Assembly (NCBI GenBank): GCA_016841265.1
Contig: JAENZL010000004.1
Coordinates: 68,268-132,267, forward strand
Length of the DNA stretch: 64,000 bases
Direction: 5' to 3'
DNA from: Methanobacteriota archaeon
GTDB taxonomy: Archaea > Halobacteriota > Methanosarcinia > Methanosarcinales > Methanosarcinaceae
The notes under the pieces were generated by a model that made no database searches, was not told where the DNA came from, and saw only the letters and a list, made by a program, of their open reading frames with translations. Both the position numbers and the translations under genes were made by a program. The stretch's first letter is position 1. Each line of letters begins with the position of its first letter. Positions 26,703 through 36,343 of this stretch are shown here, piece by piece.

Positions 26703-26759
26703 ATTGATCACTTCGAAAACGCTATATACGGTACGAACTTAAATATTATTCGGAGCTCC
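26703..26759. promoter_or_regulatory. Compact overlapping divergent promoters of MBF1 and PAN
   Basis: Only 57 bases separate the two ATGs. CTATATACG (26722-26730) fits a TATA box for PAN about 30-38 bases before its ATG. AATATTTAAG (read on the minus strand, near 26738-26748) fits one for MBF1. The two sites are interleaved, so the genes likely compete or are co-regulated. Confidence 0.55.
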
Positions 26760-28055
26760 ATGACGGAAAGTACCAAAAGTAAGGATGAAAACATGCGCAG
26801 TCACATTGTGAAGTCCGGACCTGTGTATGACGGAATCGAGACTGGCGGGATGGAAGAGTCATCAGAGAACCTTCAGGACCGCATGAGACAGCTTGAAAGC
26901 CGCAACACCTATCTGGAAGAGCAGTGTAGCCAGATCGAATCAGAAAAGCGCTATCTGGAAAACCAGAAGATCAAATATGAAAGGGAAATCCGGAAGCTGC
27001 AGTCAGAACTGGATCGCATGAAAACCTCTCCACTGATCATTGGTACGGTTATCGATGTGATCAAAAACGATCGGATCATTGTGAGGAGCAGCAACGGACC
27101 CCAGTTTCTGGTAAACGTGTCCCAGTACATTGACGAGAAAAAACTGGCCCCGGGATCAAAAGTCGCCCTGAACCAGCATACCCTTGCCATTGCTGAGGTG
27201 ATTCCCTCTACGGAAGAGCCTTTTGTAGCTGCGATGGAAGTCCTCGAAACAGTGGAAGTGGACTACGGACAGATCGGCGGGCTAGAGGAACAAATCCAGG
27301 AACTTCAAGAAGCAGTAGAACTGCCGCTTATCGACCCTGAACGCTTTTCCCGCATAGGGATAGAACCTCCCAAGGGAGTGCTTCTTTTCGGTCTCCCGGG
27401 AACAGGTAAGACCCTGCTCGCAAAAGCTGTGGCTCACAGGACAAAAGCGACCTTCATCAGGGTAGTCGGCTCGGAACTTGTGCAAAAGTACATAGGGGAC
27501 GGTTCCAAGCTTGTCCGGGAAATTTTCGAAATGGCCCGGAAAAAAGCCCCGAGTATTATATTTATAGACGAACTGGACTCGATTGCAGCCAGGCGTCTGA
27601 ATGAAACCACCGGCGCCGACCGGGAAGTCCAGAGGACGCTCATGCAGCTCCTTGCGGAAATGGACGGCTTTGACAAGCGGAAGAACATCCGGATCATTGC
27701 GGCAACTAACCGCCCGGACGTCCTTGACCCGGCAATTCTCAGACCGGGGCGCTTTGACAGGCTGGTGAACGTTCCGATGCCCGGGCCCGAAGCAAGGGAA
27801 AGAATCCTCCAGATCCACAGTAAAAACATGACCCTTACCGGAGAGATCAATTTCAAGAAGCTCGCAAAACTCACCGAGGGTATGAGTGGAGCCGACCTGA
27901 AGGCAATTGCCACGGAAGCGGGGATGTTTGCAGTCCGGAAGGACGGGCAGGCAGTGGAAATGGAAGACTTCCTGGAAGCAGTAGATAAGGTTTCAATGGC
28001 TGCAAATACGCAGAAAATGAACCAGATCGAGCTAGCCGAAACAATGTTCGTCTGA
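26760..28055 (+). CDS. pan: Proteasome-activating nucleotidase
   Basis: 431 residues from ATG 26760 (CGGAG six bases upstream). Hexameric AAA unfoldase that feeds proteins into the 20S proteasome. Coiled coil at residues ~35-85, OB domain ('[20 protein letters not shown]'), Walker A '[16 protein letters not shown]', pore loop 'KYIGDG', Walker B '[14 protein letters not shown]', and arginine fingers in '[18 protein letters not shown]'. The C-terminus ends Met-Phe-Val rather than the usual hydrophobic-Tyr-X docking motif. It is followed by a strong terminator. Confidence 0.95.
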   Translation: MTESTKSKDENMRSHIVKSGPVYDGIETGGMEESSENLQDRMRQLESRNTYLEEQCSQIESEKRYLENQKIKYEREIRKLQSELDRMKTSPLIIGTVIDVIKNDRIIVRSSNGPQFLVNVSQYIDEKKLAPGSKVALNQHTLAIAEVIPSTEEPFVAAMEVLETVEVDYGQIGGLEEQIQELQEAVELPLIDPERFSRIGIEPPKGVLLFGLPGTGKTLLAKAVAHRTKATFIRVVGSELVQKYIGDGSKLVREIFEMARKKAPSIIFIDELDSIAARRLNETTGADREVQRTLMQLLAEMDGFDKRKNIRIIAATNRPDVLDPAILRPGRFDRLVNVPMPGPEARERILQIHSKNMTLTGEINFKKLAKLTEGMSGADLKAIATEAGMFAVRKDGQAVEMEDFLEAVDKVSMAANTQKMNQIELAETMFV

Positions 28056-28060
28056 AACCG

Positions 28061-28089
28061 AGGGGGAAAAGCCCCCGGGGGCATTTTTT
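28061..28089 (+). terminator. Strong terminator after pan
   Basis: GCCCCCGGGGGC (28071-28082) is a perfect palindrome and can also pair with GGGGG at 28062-28066; it is followed by ATTTTTT. Confidence 0.75.
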
Positions 28090-28235
28090 AGATTCAAAGC
28101 CTGATGAATACCGACGACAGCATGTCCTCTAAAAAAAGCAGTTTCCAGAAAAAATATTCTGGGAAAACGATCCTGAAAAACGGATCTTAAAAAAAATCTA
28201 AAAAAGATTATCTTGAAATAGATTTTGAGAAAACG

Positions 28236-28318
28236 AATGTAAAAAACGATTCCTGTAAAGCTATTCCTGTAAAGCTATTTCTGTAAAACGATTCCTGTAA
28301 AGCTATTCCTGTAAAACT
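28236..28318. repeat. 13-bp spacer repeat
   Basis: Five copies of a unit near ATTCCTGTAAAGCT with alternating CTATT/CGATT forms, in the spacer before the DUF99 gene. Confidence 0.85.
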
Positions 28319-28369
28319 GCTTTTTGGGAACCGGCAAACTATTTTTGCAATCTAAACATAAAGAAAAGC

Positions 28370-28960
28370 GTGGAATCGGATTTTCATGTCAAACCCGAGA
28401 TCCGGATCCTCGGGATAGATGACTCGGCCCTCATTAACGAAAAAATAATGATAGTCGGGACAATTTTCAGGGGAGGGGACTGGATGGACGGGGTCCTGCG
28501 CTCGGAGATCACCAGAGACGGGCTTGATGCAACCGAGGTTATCAGCCGCATGACAAAGGAAAGCAAGCACTACAGGCAGCTCAGGGTGATCATGCTGGAC
28601 GGGGTCACATACGGAGGCTTCAACGTCGTTGACATTGTAGAGCTTCAAAAAGAAACAGGGATTCCCGTAATTGTGGTCATGCGCTCGTACCCGGACTTTG
28701 AAAAAATCAAAGCCGCACTCAAGCACTTCCCTGACGGGGAAAAACGCTGGGAAATAATAGAGAAAGCCGGGAAGATCGAAAAGGTCGTCACGAAAGACCG
28801 GGAAAATCCCGTGTACATCCAGAAAAAGGGGATTGGGATCAAAAGCGCGGAGAAAATAGTTAGGCTTACAGCAATAAGAAGCAATATTCCGGAACCCCTG
28901 AGAGTAGCCCACCTGATTGCTACGGGAATTGTTTTAGGGGAATCAAGGGGGAAAGCATAA
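28370..28960 (+). CDS. DUF99 family protein
   Basis: 196 residues with GTG start. 'ILGIDDSALINEKIMIVGTI' and 'VIMLDGVTYGGFNVVDIVEL', followed by 'TGIPVIVVMRSYPDF', are the archaeal DUF99 signature, a family with an endonuclease V-like fold. Acidic residues in 'GIDDS' and 'MLDGVTYGGFN' would line the presumed site. Function unproven. Start inferred from family length; no Shine-Dalgarno is clear. Confidence 0.87.
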   Translation: MESDFHVKPEIRILGIDDSALINEKIMIVGTIFRGGDWMDGVLRSEITRDGLDATEVISRMTKESKHYRQLRVIMLDGVTYGGFNVVDIVELQKETGIPVIVVMRSYPDFEKIKAALKHFPDGEKRWEIIEKAGKIEKVVTKDRENPVYIQKKGIGIKSAEKIVRLTAIRSNIPEPLRVAHLIATGIVLGESRGKA

Positions 28961-29484
28961 CACACAGGGCAAAAACCCGAAGGATGCAGCCTTACGAAAA
29001 ACCTTGCAGGGTCTAAAAAGCCGGACCTGAGATTAATAGAAACCGGGTCTGAAACACTGGAAACCATGTCTGAAACACTGGAAACCATGCCCCGGACATT
29101 AGAAGCCGTGACAGGTTAAGAAGGGTTCATAAAAAAGAAAAGGAAGAAAAAATCCGGGGTAAAAGGGAAAAATAAAAATAGAAGGACGCCTTCAAAAAAT
29201 ATAAAATCTAAAAAAATATACAGCGTGCCGAAAAAAATAAGAGAAGATCCGGAAAATAATTGGGAAAAAACATATCAAGAGATGGGCAATCGGCCGGAAA
29301 AAGCAAATTGAAGAGGGGAATCAGAAAACATTAACAAAATTCTTAAACAATGAAATTCTAAACCAGAAACCCGGAAAAGGAAAACTCTTAAATTGGAAAC
29401 TGTATATGTGATGTTTAAAAATAATTTTATCCTTCAATACTATTCACTAAGTGATTACCCTACAGATCGGAGGAAAACAGTAGC
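28961..29484. other. Intergenic region before ftsZ
   Basis: About 520 bases, AT-rich. A 17-base phrase (CTGAAACACTGGAAACC) occurs twice near 29048-29085. A TATA-like GTTTAAAAATAATTTT lies near 29413-29428. No gene recognised. Confidence 0.5.
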
Positions 29485-30609
29485 ATGAGATCCATTGTGG
29501 AAGAAGCCCTTGCTCGATCTGCCCAGGAAGGACGTGGCGGGCAGGGAGAGTATTTAAACCCTGATAACTCGAACGAAAACGACGAAATCAACGCCGAACT
29601 CGAAGAAATCCTGAAAAGCCTTCAAACAACCATCAAGGTCGTTGGCTGCGGAGGCGGCGGTTCGAACAGCATCCAGCGCATGCTGGGGGAAGGAATCCAG
29701 GGAGCGGAAATGGTTGCCCTGAACACTGATGCTCAGCACCTCCTCCATGTACACGCTAACAAGAAGATCCTTATAGGGAAAAAGAAGACCCGTGGACTTG
29801 GAGCGGGCAGTCTCCCCCAGATCGGAGAAGATGCTGCAATCGAGAGCATCGATGAAATCAACAGGATTGTCGAAGGCGCAGATATGGTCTTCATAACGGC
29901 AGGCATGGGTGGAGGAACCGGAACGGGGTCTGCCCCGGTCGTTGCCGAAGCTGCCAGGGACGCAGGAGCCCTTACAATCGCAGTCGTTACCCTCCCCTTC
30001 AGTGTGGAAGGACACATCCGTCGGACCAATGCCGAAGCAGGGCTCGAACGCCTGAGAGACGTTGCTGACACCGTGATCGTGGTTCCCAATGACAAACTGA
30101 TAGAAGTTGTCCCGAGGCTCCCGCTGCAGGCAGCTTTCAAGGTATCGGATGAGATCCTGATGAGGGCCGTAAAAGGTATCACTGAGCTTATCACGAAGCC
30201 GGGACTTGTCAACCTTGACTTTGCGGATATCAGGACTGTCATGCAGAACGGAGGCGTTGCTATGATAGGGCTCGGGGAATCCGATGGCGAGAACAAGGCG
30301 GTAGAATCCGTGCAAAAAGCTCTCAGAAGCCCTCTTCTTGACGTTGATATCTCAGGCGCGACCTCTGCCCTCGTAAATGTGGTCGGAGGCCCTGACATGA
30401 CCATAGCCGAAGCAGAGAACGTGGTCCAGGAAGTATACAACCGGATCGACGCCAATGCCCGCCTGATCTGGGGTGCCCAGGTAGACCCCGAACTTGAACA
30501 GACCGTGCGCACAATGATCGTGGTCACCGGAGTTACCTCCGCCCAGATTTACGGGCACGGAAACGACAAAAACGTCACCCTCAAATACGGGATCGACTTT
30601 GTAGAGTGA
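29485..30609 (+). CDS. ftsZ: Cell division protein FtsZ
   Basis: 374 residues. Tubulin-like GTPase that forms the division ring at mid-cell. '[18 protein letters not shown]' starts the GTP-binding domain after a ~45-residue N-terminal extension; the tubulin signature '[18 protein letters not shown]' is complete, and the T7 loop '[15 protein letters not shown]' provides the catalytic Asp. The C-terminus stops soon after the globular domain, so no conserved C-terminal anchor peptide is visible. CGGAGG lies before the ATG. Confidence 0.96.
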   Translation: MRSIVEEALARSAQEGRGGQGEYLNPDNSNENDEINAELEEILKSLQTTIKVVGCGGGGSNSIQRMLGEGIQGAEMVALNTDAQHLLHVHANKKILIGKKKTRGLGAGSLPQIGEDAAIESIDEINRIVEGADMVFITAGMGGGTGTGSAPVVAEAARDAGALTIAVVTLPFSVEGHIRRTNAEAGLERLRDVADTVIVVPNDKLIEVVPRLPLQAAFKVSDEILMRAVKGITELITKPGLVNLDFADIRTVMQNGGVAMIGLGESDGENKAVESVQKALRSPLLDVDISGATSALVNVVGGPDMTIAEAENVVQEVYNRIDANARLIWGAQVDPELEQTVRTMIVVTGVTSAQIYGHGNDKNVTLKYGIDFVE

Positions 30610-31056
30610 TAGGGTATAAAAAGCAGAAGATCAGGGATAAAAAAGACCGATTGGATAAACGTACTGTTTTCCTCTCCATAAGGGAAAAAAATAAAGGGTA
30701 AAAATCCAATCGAAAACTATTTTTATGGTAAATAACGTATGATGCCGATACGACTCGGCATCAAAAAAACATTTCAGGATACTGATGCGGATACTGATGC
30801 AGGTACTGATGCGGTTTCGAATTCAAAGCAGACAAAAGGTCCGAAAATCGGAACCATATGAGGATTTAAGGCCTGAATCAGTGATATCTTAAAATAAGAG
30901 GAATTAGTAATATTACCCGCGCGGTACATCCCGAACAGAGCCCGGACATCCTTGCGGGCAGGGCAAACAGATCCTGTCATGGGCGTAAGGGGAGAAGCCG
31001 GAAGCGTATTTATATAACAATTCCGATTATCAAAGAGAAGTACAGAAAACCTGGAT
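30610..31056. promoter_or_regulatory. Spacer between ftsZ and secE: hairpin, short repeats, secE promoter
   Basis: A perfect 8-bp hairpin GATGCCGA/TCGGCATC (30741-30748 and 30755-30762) is followed by A7; read on the minus strand it would have a T tail. Four copies of GATACTGATGCG-like units follow at about 30777-30811. A canonical TTTATATA at 31009-31016 lies ~40 bases before the secE GTG, as expected for its promoter. Confidence 0.6.
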
Positions 31057-31281
31057 GTGAATCATTTGGCAGAATCCATGTTTGAACAGAAAATAAGTAC
31101 AGAACGCATCGGTCAGATAATCAGGGCACACCTGAGAGTCTTAAAACTTACAAAGAAACCGTCCAGGGAAGAGTTCTTGACCATTGCTAAAGTTGCAGGT
31201 GCCGGGATCCTGGCTGTGGGTGCAATAGGCTTTATTATCTATGCATTGTTAACAATGTTGCCCCAGTGGGTGGCTCAATGA
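31057..31281 (+). CDS. secE: Protein translocase subunit SecE
   Basis: 74 residues. Small membrane subunit of the SecYEG channel: an amphipathic N-terminal part ('[20 protein letters not shown]') and one transmembrane helix ('[20 protein letters not shown]'). GTG at 31057 is used here; the in-frame ATG at 31078 is an alternative that would still keep the whole conserved region. The stop overlaps the start of spt5 (ATGA), the classic archaeal secE-spt5 pairing. Confidence 0.93.
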   Translation: MNHLAESMFEQKISTERIGQIIRAHLRVLKLTKKPSREEFLTIAKVAGAGILAVGAIGFIIYALLTMLPQWVAQ

Positions 31282-31739
31282 GTGAAGAGTCTCAGATATT
31301 CGTTATCAAGACCACGGCAAACCAGGAAAGATCGGTAGCGACAGCCCTTGCGAGGGTTGCAAAGAAAGAAAGGTCCGACATAAGGGCGATCCTGGCTCCG
31401 GATGAGCTGAAGGGATACGTCCTTGTAGAAGCCCCAAAATCCGGGATAGTGGAACTGGCAATCCAGACCATCCCCCACGCGAGAGCTCTTGTCAGGGGGA
31501 ATTCCACGATTGCCGAAATAGAGCACTTCCTGAAACCGAAGCCTGTGGTGACCGGAATCAAGGAAGGGGCCATAATAGAAGTAACCTCAGGACCCTTTAA
31601 AGGTGAGAAAGCCCGGGTCAAGCGGGTTGACGAAGGGCATGAAGAAATTACGGTGGAACTCTTCGACGCAGTTGTCCCGATCCCCATTACAATCCGCGGG
31701 GATACCGTGAGGGTACTGAAAAAAGATTTTAACAATTAA
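31278..31739 (+). CDS. spt5: Transcription elongation factor Spt5
   Basis: 153 residues from ATG 31278 with GGTGG upstream; the GTG at 31266 adds only four residues. An NGN domain ('[20 protein letters not shown]') and a C-terminal KOW domain ('[18 protein letters not shown]') make the universal NusG/Spt5 factor, which binds RNA polymerase as a dimer with Spt4. Translationally coupled to secE and followed by the ribosomal L11 gene after a repeat-rich gap. Confidence 0.95.
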   Translation: MSEESQIFVIKTTANQERSVATALARVAKKERSDIRAILAPDELKGYVLVEAPKSGIVELAIQTIPHARALVRGNSTIAEIEHFLKPKPVVTGIKEGAIIEVTSGPFKGEKARVKRVDEGHEEITVELFDAVVPIPITIRGDTVRVLKKDFNN

Positions 31740-31796
31740 AGAAAAAGGATACAGGGCGCTATCGAACGTTAAAAGCCCGAAATATTCCACTTATTA

Positions 31797-31932
31797 ATTA
31801 CTCACCAGTACTCAATAACCAGTACTTGATAACCAGTACTTAATAACCAGTACTTGATAACCAGTACTTAATAATCAGTACTTGATAACCAGTACTTAAT
31901 AACCAGTACCTGATAATCAGTACTTAATAGAA
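31797..31932. repeat. 14-bp tandem repeat between spt5 and L11
   Basis: About nine copies of a unit near AATAACCAGTACTT alternating with GATAACCAGTACTT. It fills most of the spacer and ends some 50 bases before the L11 ATG. Confidence 0.9.
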
Positions 31933-31990
31933 AATAAAGATAAATTCAAGCAAAATTATAATTATACTTATTAAAACCGGTGATACTCAG

Positions 31991-32476
31991 ATGACAAGTA
32001 TTGTTGAAGCACTTGTCCCGGGTGGAAAAGCAAACCCAGGACCCCCCTTAGGTCCGGCACTTGGTCCCCTCGGGGTCAACATAAAAGAAGTTGTCGACAA
32101 GATCAACGAGAAAACCAGGGATTACAATGGAATGCAGGTCCCTGTAAAGGTAATCGTTGATGACAAGAAAAACGTTGAGATCGAAGTTGGTACCCCTCCG
32201 ACCTCGGCCCTGGTAATGCAGGAAGCCGGGATCAAGAAAGGATCGGGGACTGCGGGAAGCGAAGTTGTTGGAAACTTGAGCATCCAGCAGGTTGCGAAGA
32301 TTGCCCGCATGAAAAAGGATGACATCCTTTCCTACGACCTCAAAGCTGCAATGAAAGAGGTTATGGGGACCTGTGTTCCCATGGGTGTAACCATCGAAGA
32401 GATGGATGCCAGGGAATGCCAGAAGGCACTCGACGAAGGCAAGTTCAATGACGTACTTGCTGGCGAGGAGTGGTAA
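31991..32476 (+). CDS. rpl11: 50S ribosomal protein L11
   Basis: 161 residues. 'EALVPGGKANPGPPLGPALG' and 'LGVNIKEVVDKINEKTRDYN' are the L11 N-terminal domain, which together with the C-terminal domain ('VAKIARMKKDDILSYDLKAA', 'GTCVPMGVTIE') binds the GTPase centre of 23S rRNA. GGTGATACTCAG precedes the ATG. Separated from L1 by 285 bases, which suggests that L1-L10-L12 has its own promoter. Confidence 0.97.
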   Translation: MTSIVEALVPGGKANPGPPLGPALGPLGVNIKEVVDKINEKTRDYNGMQVPVKVIVDDKKNVEIEVGTPPTSALVMQEAGIKKGSGTAGSEVVGNLSIQQVAKIARMKKDDILSYDLKAAMKEVMGTCVPMGVTIEEMDARECQKALDEGKFNDVLAGEEW

Positions 32477-32761
32477 AACCTTCAACCCTTCCTTTTTATC
32501 CGGGACACCCAATCCACACCAATAGTTTTAAATGGGATACCACTAATAGCTCAGAAGCTTTGACCAGCATCCCTCGGGACAGTGTAAAAGCTAGAGAGCT
32601 ATGAATGGCTTACTGTCATAGGAATTATATGATTATATAAAATATGATTATATGAATTAACAGTAAGGGGGCCCAAAATCCCGGGCAGCCAACTATCGAC
32701 AAACCGTAGTAAGCCGTAGCGGCTGATGGACATTAAGTTCAACACTACGGAGAGGAGCAAG
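32477..32761 (+). promoter_or_regulatory. Structured leader of the L1-L10-L12 operon
   Basis: TTTTAAATGGG (32525-32535) can be the TATA box. CTTACTGT (32609-32616) pairs with ACAGTAAG (32660-32667). CCGTAGT (32704-32710) pairs with ACTACGG (32744-32750) and encloses AGCCG-TAG-CGGCT (32712-32724). The last stem ends two bases before the GAGGAG ribosome-binding site. In Methanococcus L1 represses its own operon by binding an mRNA structure; this leader is a good candidate for such a site. Confidence 0.6.
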
Positions 32762-33403
32762 ATGGTAGAAGATCGTATACTGGAAGCCGTCAAGAAAGTA
32801 CTTGAGGAATCGCCGAAGCGCAATTTTTCGGAAAGCATAGACATGGCGATTAACTTAAAGAACCTTGACATGAACCAACCAAAGAATAGAGTCGACGAAG
32901 AAATTATTCTTCCAAACGGACTCGGAAAAGACCTTAAAATAGGCGTTTTTGCAAAAGGTGACGTGGGACTCAGGGCAAAGGATGCCGGTGCCGCGTACGT
33001 TATTTCTGATATTGAGCTTGAAGAACTTGTCGGCGACAAGTCAAAGGCGAGGTCTCTTGCAAACGAATGTGACCTTTTTATCGCAGAAACCCAGTTCATG
33101 CCAATAATCGGTAAGAACCTTGGTGTCGTACTTGGACCAAGGGGAAAGATGCCGATCCCACTCCTGCCAAACAAGGACATAGGGGAACTGATCCAGAGCA
33201 AGCAAAGTGCAGTAAAGCTCAGGTCAAAGGACAAGCTCACTTTCCACGTGGCTGTCGGCAGGAGAAACATGGACTCGGAAGCCCTGGCAGAAAATGTTGA
33301 GACTATTGTGGCTAGACTGGAGCGCTCCCTTGAAAAGGGTAAGCACAACATGAAATCGGTCTATGTCACGACAACTATGGGCAAATCTGAGAGGGTGGTG
33401 TAA
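32762..33403 (+). CDS. rpl1: 50S ribosomal protein L1
   Basis: 213 residues from ATG 32762, directly after GAGGAG; an ATG at 32726 in frame lies inside the leader hairpin and adds 12 residues foreign to L1. 'NFSESIDMAINLKNLDMNQP' and 'VLGPRGKMPIPL' plus the C-terminal 'SVYVTTTMGKSERV' are L1 hallmarks. L1 binds the mobile stalk of 23S rRNA and is a translational repressor in archaea. The stop codon abuts the L10 ATG (no gap). Confidence 0.97.
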   Translation: MVEDRILEAVKKVLEESPKRNFSESIDMAINLKNLDMNQPKNRVDEEIILPNGLGKDLKIGVFAKGDVGLRAKDAGAAYVISDIELEELVGDKSKARSLANECDLFIAETQFMPIIGKNLGVVLGPRGKMPIPLLPNKDIGELIQSKQSAVKLRSKDKLTFHVAVGRRNMDSEALAENVETIVARLERSLEKGKHNMKSVYVTTTMGKSERVV

Positions 33404-34450
33404 ATGGCTGAGGAGAGGCATCATACCGAACATATCCCGCAGTGGAAAAAGGATGAAATCGAGAACATAAAAGAACTCATCCAGTCCCACAGCATTTTCG
33501 GAATGGTGGGGATTGAAGGTATCTTTGCAGCCCAGATTCAGAAGATGCGCAGAGACCTTAAGGACGTTGCAGTGCTTAAGGTTTCCAGGAACACCCTCAT
33601 CGAGCGGGCTTTAAGCGAACTCGGGGAAAACATTCCCGAGATGAAAAATCACATTGACAGCCAGACCGCTCTGGTTTTCACAAACGAAAGCCCTTTCAAG
33701 CTTTACAAACTGCTCGAAAGTACCAAGACCCCGTCTCCAATAAAAGGAGGCGCAATCGCCCCCAGTGACATTATTGTCCAGAAGGGCCCGACCAGTTTCC
33801 CCCCTGGCCCGATCCTCGGTGAATTCCAGAGTGCCGGGATCCCCGCAGCAATCGAAGCGGGAAAGGTTTCCATTAAGGAAAAGAAAGTGGTCTGTAAGGA
33901 AGGCGAAGCCGTCCCCCAGAAGCTTGCAACTATGCTTGCAAAACTGGAAATCTACCCCCTTATAGTCGGTCTGGACTTAAGGGCGGTTTACGATGCCGGG
34001 ACTATTTACAAGCCTGACCTCCTTGCAATTGATGAAAGCAAGTACTTTGCCGACATCACAAGAGCAGCTCAGAACGCATTCAACCTCTCTGTCAACACGG
34101 CATTCCCAACCGACGCAACCATCAGCACCCTGCTCGCAAAAGCCTTTGCAGAAGCAAAGAACCTGGGTGTCAATGCTGTCATCCTTGAACCGGGAGTCAT
34201 GGACGCCCTGCTCGGCAAGGCACATGTCCAGATGACCTCTGTCGCATCCAAAGCCGCAGACAAGGACGCAAACGCAGTGGACGACGAATTGAGGGAAACT
34301 CTCGGAGCTGCCGCAAGCGCAGCCGTTGCAGCCACCACAAGCGCTACAGTTGAGGAAGCCACTGAGACTGAAGAGGAAGAAGCAGAAGAGGAAGAAGAAG
34401 ACAGTTCCGAAGAAGACGGAATGGCAGGTCTCGGATCCCTTTTCGGATGA
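33404..34450 (+). CDS. rpl10: 50S ribosomal protein L10 (P0 stalk base)
   Basis: 348 residues. An archaeal P0-type L10: N-terminal rRNA-binding domain ('IPQWKKDEIENIKELIQSH', 'LKVSRNTLIERALSELG'), the insertion domain ('FPPGPILGEFQSAGIPAAIE'), long helical spine that carries L12 dimers, and an acidic tail ending 'DGMAGLGSLFG', shared with L12. Immediately follows L1; L12 starts 43 bases later. Confidence 0.97.
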   Translation: MAEERHHTEHIPQWKKDEIENIKELIQSHSIFGMVGIEGIFAAQIQKMRRDLKDVAVLKVSRNTLIERALSELGENIPEMKNHIDSQTALVFTNESPFKLYKLLESTKTPSPIKGGAIAPSDIIVQKGPTSFPPGPILGEFQSAGIPAAIEAGKVSIKEKKVVCKEGEAVPQKLATMLAKLEIYPLIVGLDLRAVYDAGTIYKPDLLAIDESKYFADITRAAQNAFNLSVNTAFPTDATISTLLAKAFAEAKNLGVNAVILEPGVMDALLGKAHVQMTSVASKAADKDANAVDDELRETLGAAASAAVAATTSATVEEATETEEEEAEEEEEDSSEEDGMAGLGSLFG

Positions 34451-34493
34451 ACAAATTTACTATTTACGCTAATACAAATCTAGGTGATTAATG

Positions 34494-34808
34494 ATGGAAT
34501 ACATATACGCAGCACTCTTATTGCACAACGCAGGTAAAGACGTTACCGAAGAAGCAGTCACTGCAGTCCTTGCGGCAGCAGGTATCGAAGTGAACGACGC
34601 CAGGGCAAAGGCCCTTGTCTCAGCCCTTGAAGGCGTGGACATCGAAGAAGCAATCGCACAGGCAGCATTCGCAGCACCCGCAGCAGCAGCAGCACCCGCA
34701 GCAGCAGCAGCACCCGCAGCAGCAGCTGAAGTAGAAGAAGAGGAAGAAGAGGAAGACGATTCCTCCGAAGAAGACGGCATGGCCGGCCTCGGCGCCCTCT
34801 TTGGCTAA
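34494..34808 (+). CDS. rpl12: 50S ribosomal protein L12 (P1)
   Basis: 104 residues from the second of two adjacent ATGs (34494), six bases after AGGTGAT; the first ATG is too close to it. N-terminal dimerisation domain '[15 protein letters not shown]', an Ala/Pro-rich hinge at residues ~60-80 and the charged C-terminus '[13 protein letters not shown]', which recruits translation factors. Last gene of the operon, followed by a hairpin-T terminator. Confidence 0.96.
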   Translation: MEYIYAALLLHNAGKDVTEEAVTAVLAAAGIEVNDARAKALVSALEGVDIEEAIAQAAFAAPAAAAAPAAAAAPAAAAEVEEEEEEEDDSSEEDGMAGLGALFG

Positions 34809-34822
34809 ACTCGATCTACGTT

Positions 34823-34853
34823 GCTCGCCTCAGGGCGGGCACACTTTTTTTTT
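34823..34853 (+). terminator. Terminator of the L1-L10-L12 operon
   Basis: GCTCGCC (34823-34829) pairs with GGCGGGC (34834-34840), including one G-U pair, and is followed by T9 at 34845-34853, just after the L12 stop. Confidence 0.8.
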
Positions 34854-35038
34854 GGTTTTGAGAACTTTATAATAATTTTAAGAATTGCGGGGTCCCGCAT
34901 TAAAATTCCCCAACTTTTTCAAATCCACCTTACCTTTTTAGCTCACATATTACAAAAAAGCTATAATAAAAAAGCCCATGAATAGAAGACATTCTTTTGT
35001 TAAAAACAAAATATTGTTAAAAACAAAAAGCGATCCCC

Positions 35039-36031
35039 ATGTCCCGATTCGACCCCCTCCTCGCAGCAAGAGCTCTCTGGCAGATAAGAGTAAAAAAACG
35101 ACCCTTCGTAATCTCCCACGGCGTAAACGCCCGCTGCAACATGCGCTGCAGTTTCTGCGAATACTGGAAGGAAACGGGCGAAGATCCGAGCCGTGATGAA
35201 GTCTTCAAACTGCTCGAGGATGCAAAAGCCTTCGGGATCGGAGTCTACAACGCCTGGACAACCGAACCTCTCCTCCGAAAAGACCTCCCCGAGATCATGG
35301 CTCACGCCAAAAAGCTCGGCATGATTACATCCATGGTCACAAACGGCAAACTCCTCTACAGGCGGGCGCACGAGTTGAAGGACGTGGACTTTCTCTCCGT
35401 CTCCGTAGACGGTACGAAAAGCTACAAAGAAATCCGGAACATGGACTTCGAAGACCTGATGAAGGGACTAAAAAAAGCCATCGAAGTCAGAAAGCAGCAG
35501 AACAAGGAAAACCCCATCCTGATGAACTGCGTGCTCAGCAACAAGAACCTGGACGACATCGAAGCCCTCATTATGCTTGCAAAAGACCTGGGCACAAAAA
35601 TCTCCTTCGAACCGGTCCACGAATTTCCGGGAATCGACAAAGAAACCTGGGACGAAATCGGAATCCGCGACAAAGAAAAATTCCGCAAAGTTGTGGACAG
35701 GATAATCGAACTGAAAAAACAGGGCTACCCCATCATCAACTCCAAGACTTACCTGCGCATGGTCAGGGACGGGAACATGGACTACAAATGCCGGGCAAGC
35801 AGCGTAATCATCAACGTCACCCACGACGGCACGGCAGAAGCCTGCAGGGTGCAGCATGAGCCGCTCGGGAATGTTATGAGAGACGGGTTTGAAAAGGTCT
35901 GGAAGGATTCGAAAACCCGGCGGGAAGAGATCGTTAGGAACTGTGAGGGGTGCCTCTTTTTCGGGTACGCGGAAAATAGTTTGATGCAGGGGTTTAATCC
36001 GGAAGTTTTGATGTGCTACGAGTGGATGTAA
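35039..36031 (+). CDS. Radical SAM protein
   Basis: 330 residues. The [4Fe-4S] motif Cys33-x3-Cys37-x2-Cys40 ('CNMRCSFCEYW') and 'DFLSVSVDGTKSYKEIRN' define a radical SAM TIM barrel. C-terminal cysteines ('YKCRASSVIINVTHDG', 'EACRVQ', 'NCEGCLFFGY', 'LMCYEW') resemble a SPASM-like or auxiliary cluster region. The substrate is unknown; the N-terminus resembles membrane-lipid or peptide modifying members. No Shine-Dalgarno; a leaderless transcript is possible. A GCAGAG/CTCTGC hairpin begins three bases after the stop. Confidence 0.82.
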   Translation: MSRFDPLLAARALWQIRVKKRPFVISHGVNARCNMRCSFCEYWKETGEDPSRDEVFKLLEDAKAFGIGVYNAWTTEPLLRKDLPEIMAHAKKLGMITSMVTNGKLLYRRAHELKDVDFLSVSVDGTKSYKEIRNMDFEDLMKGLKKAIEVRKQQNKENPILMNCVLSNKNLDDIEALIMLAKDLGTKISFEPVHEFPGIDKETWDEIGIRDKEKFRKVVDRIIELKKQGYPIINSKTYLRMVRDGNMDYKCRASSVIINVTHDGTAEACRVQHEPLGNVMRDGFEKVWKDSKTRREEIVRNCEGCLFFGYAENSLMQGFNPEVLMCYEWM

Positions 36032-36033
36032 CA

Positions 36034-36300
36034 GCAGAGTTGCGGCTCTGCAGTGCGCGGTCCTTTTCGCTCGCCCGAATTGCGCTTCGGGAGCACGCGT
36101 CCTTTTCGCTCGCTGCGCTCCCTCAAGAGGACTAGAAACCTGTATTTGAATAAGTTATTCCAAGAGGACTGAAAACCGGTGTGGGGATAAGTTTGGGGAA
36201 TGAAAAACAGGGCAACCGGAATACCGTATCAAATGTGTCCTGTCACGTTTGCGAAGCAAACGGCTTTTTCCGGAATGAGATCCAGAATTTTCACAGTAGA
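36034..36300. repeat. GC-rich dispersed repeat, copy A
   Basis: Contains blocks found again at 37640-37860: 'GCTTCGGGAGCACG', 'TCCTTTTCGCTCGCT', 'CCCTCAAGAGGAC', 'GGGCAACCGGAATACCGTA' and 'TCAAATGTGTC.TGTCACGTTTG'. It ends with a hairpin CGTTTGC-GAA-GCAAACG followed by GCTTTTTC (36247-36270). Its base composition is unlike that of the neighbouring spacers. Confidence 0.8.
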
Positions 36301-36343
36301 TCACTTATTCACTGCCAGATTATGAAAACTTAATAGACTTCAC

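Noticed and set aside
31797..31932. CRISPR array
   Set aside because: The units are contiguous 14-bp repeats without unique spacers, and there are no cas genes. The same holds for the other tandem arrays.
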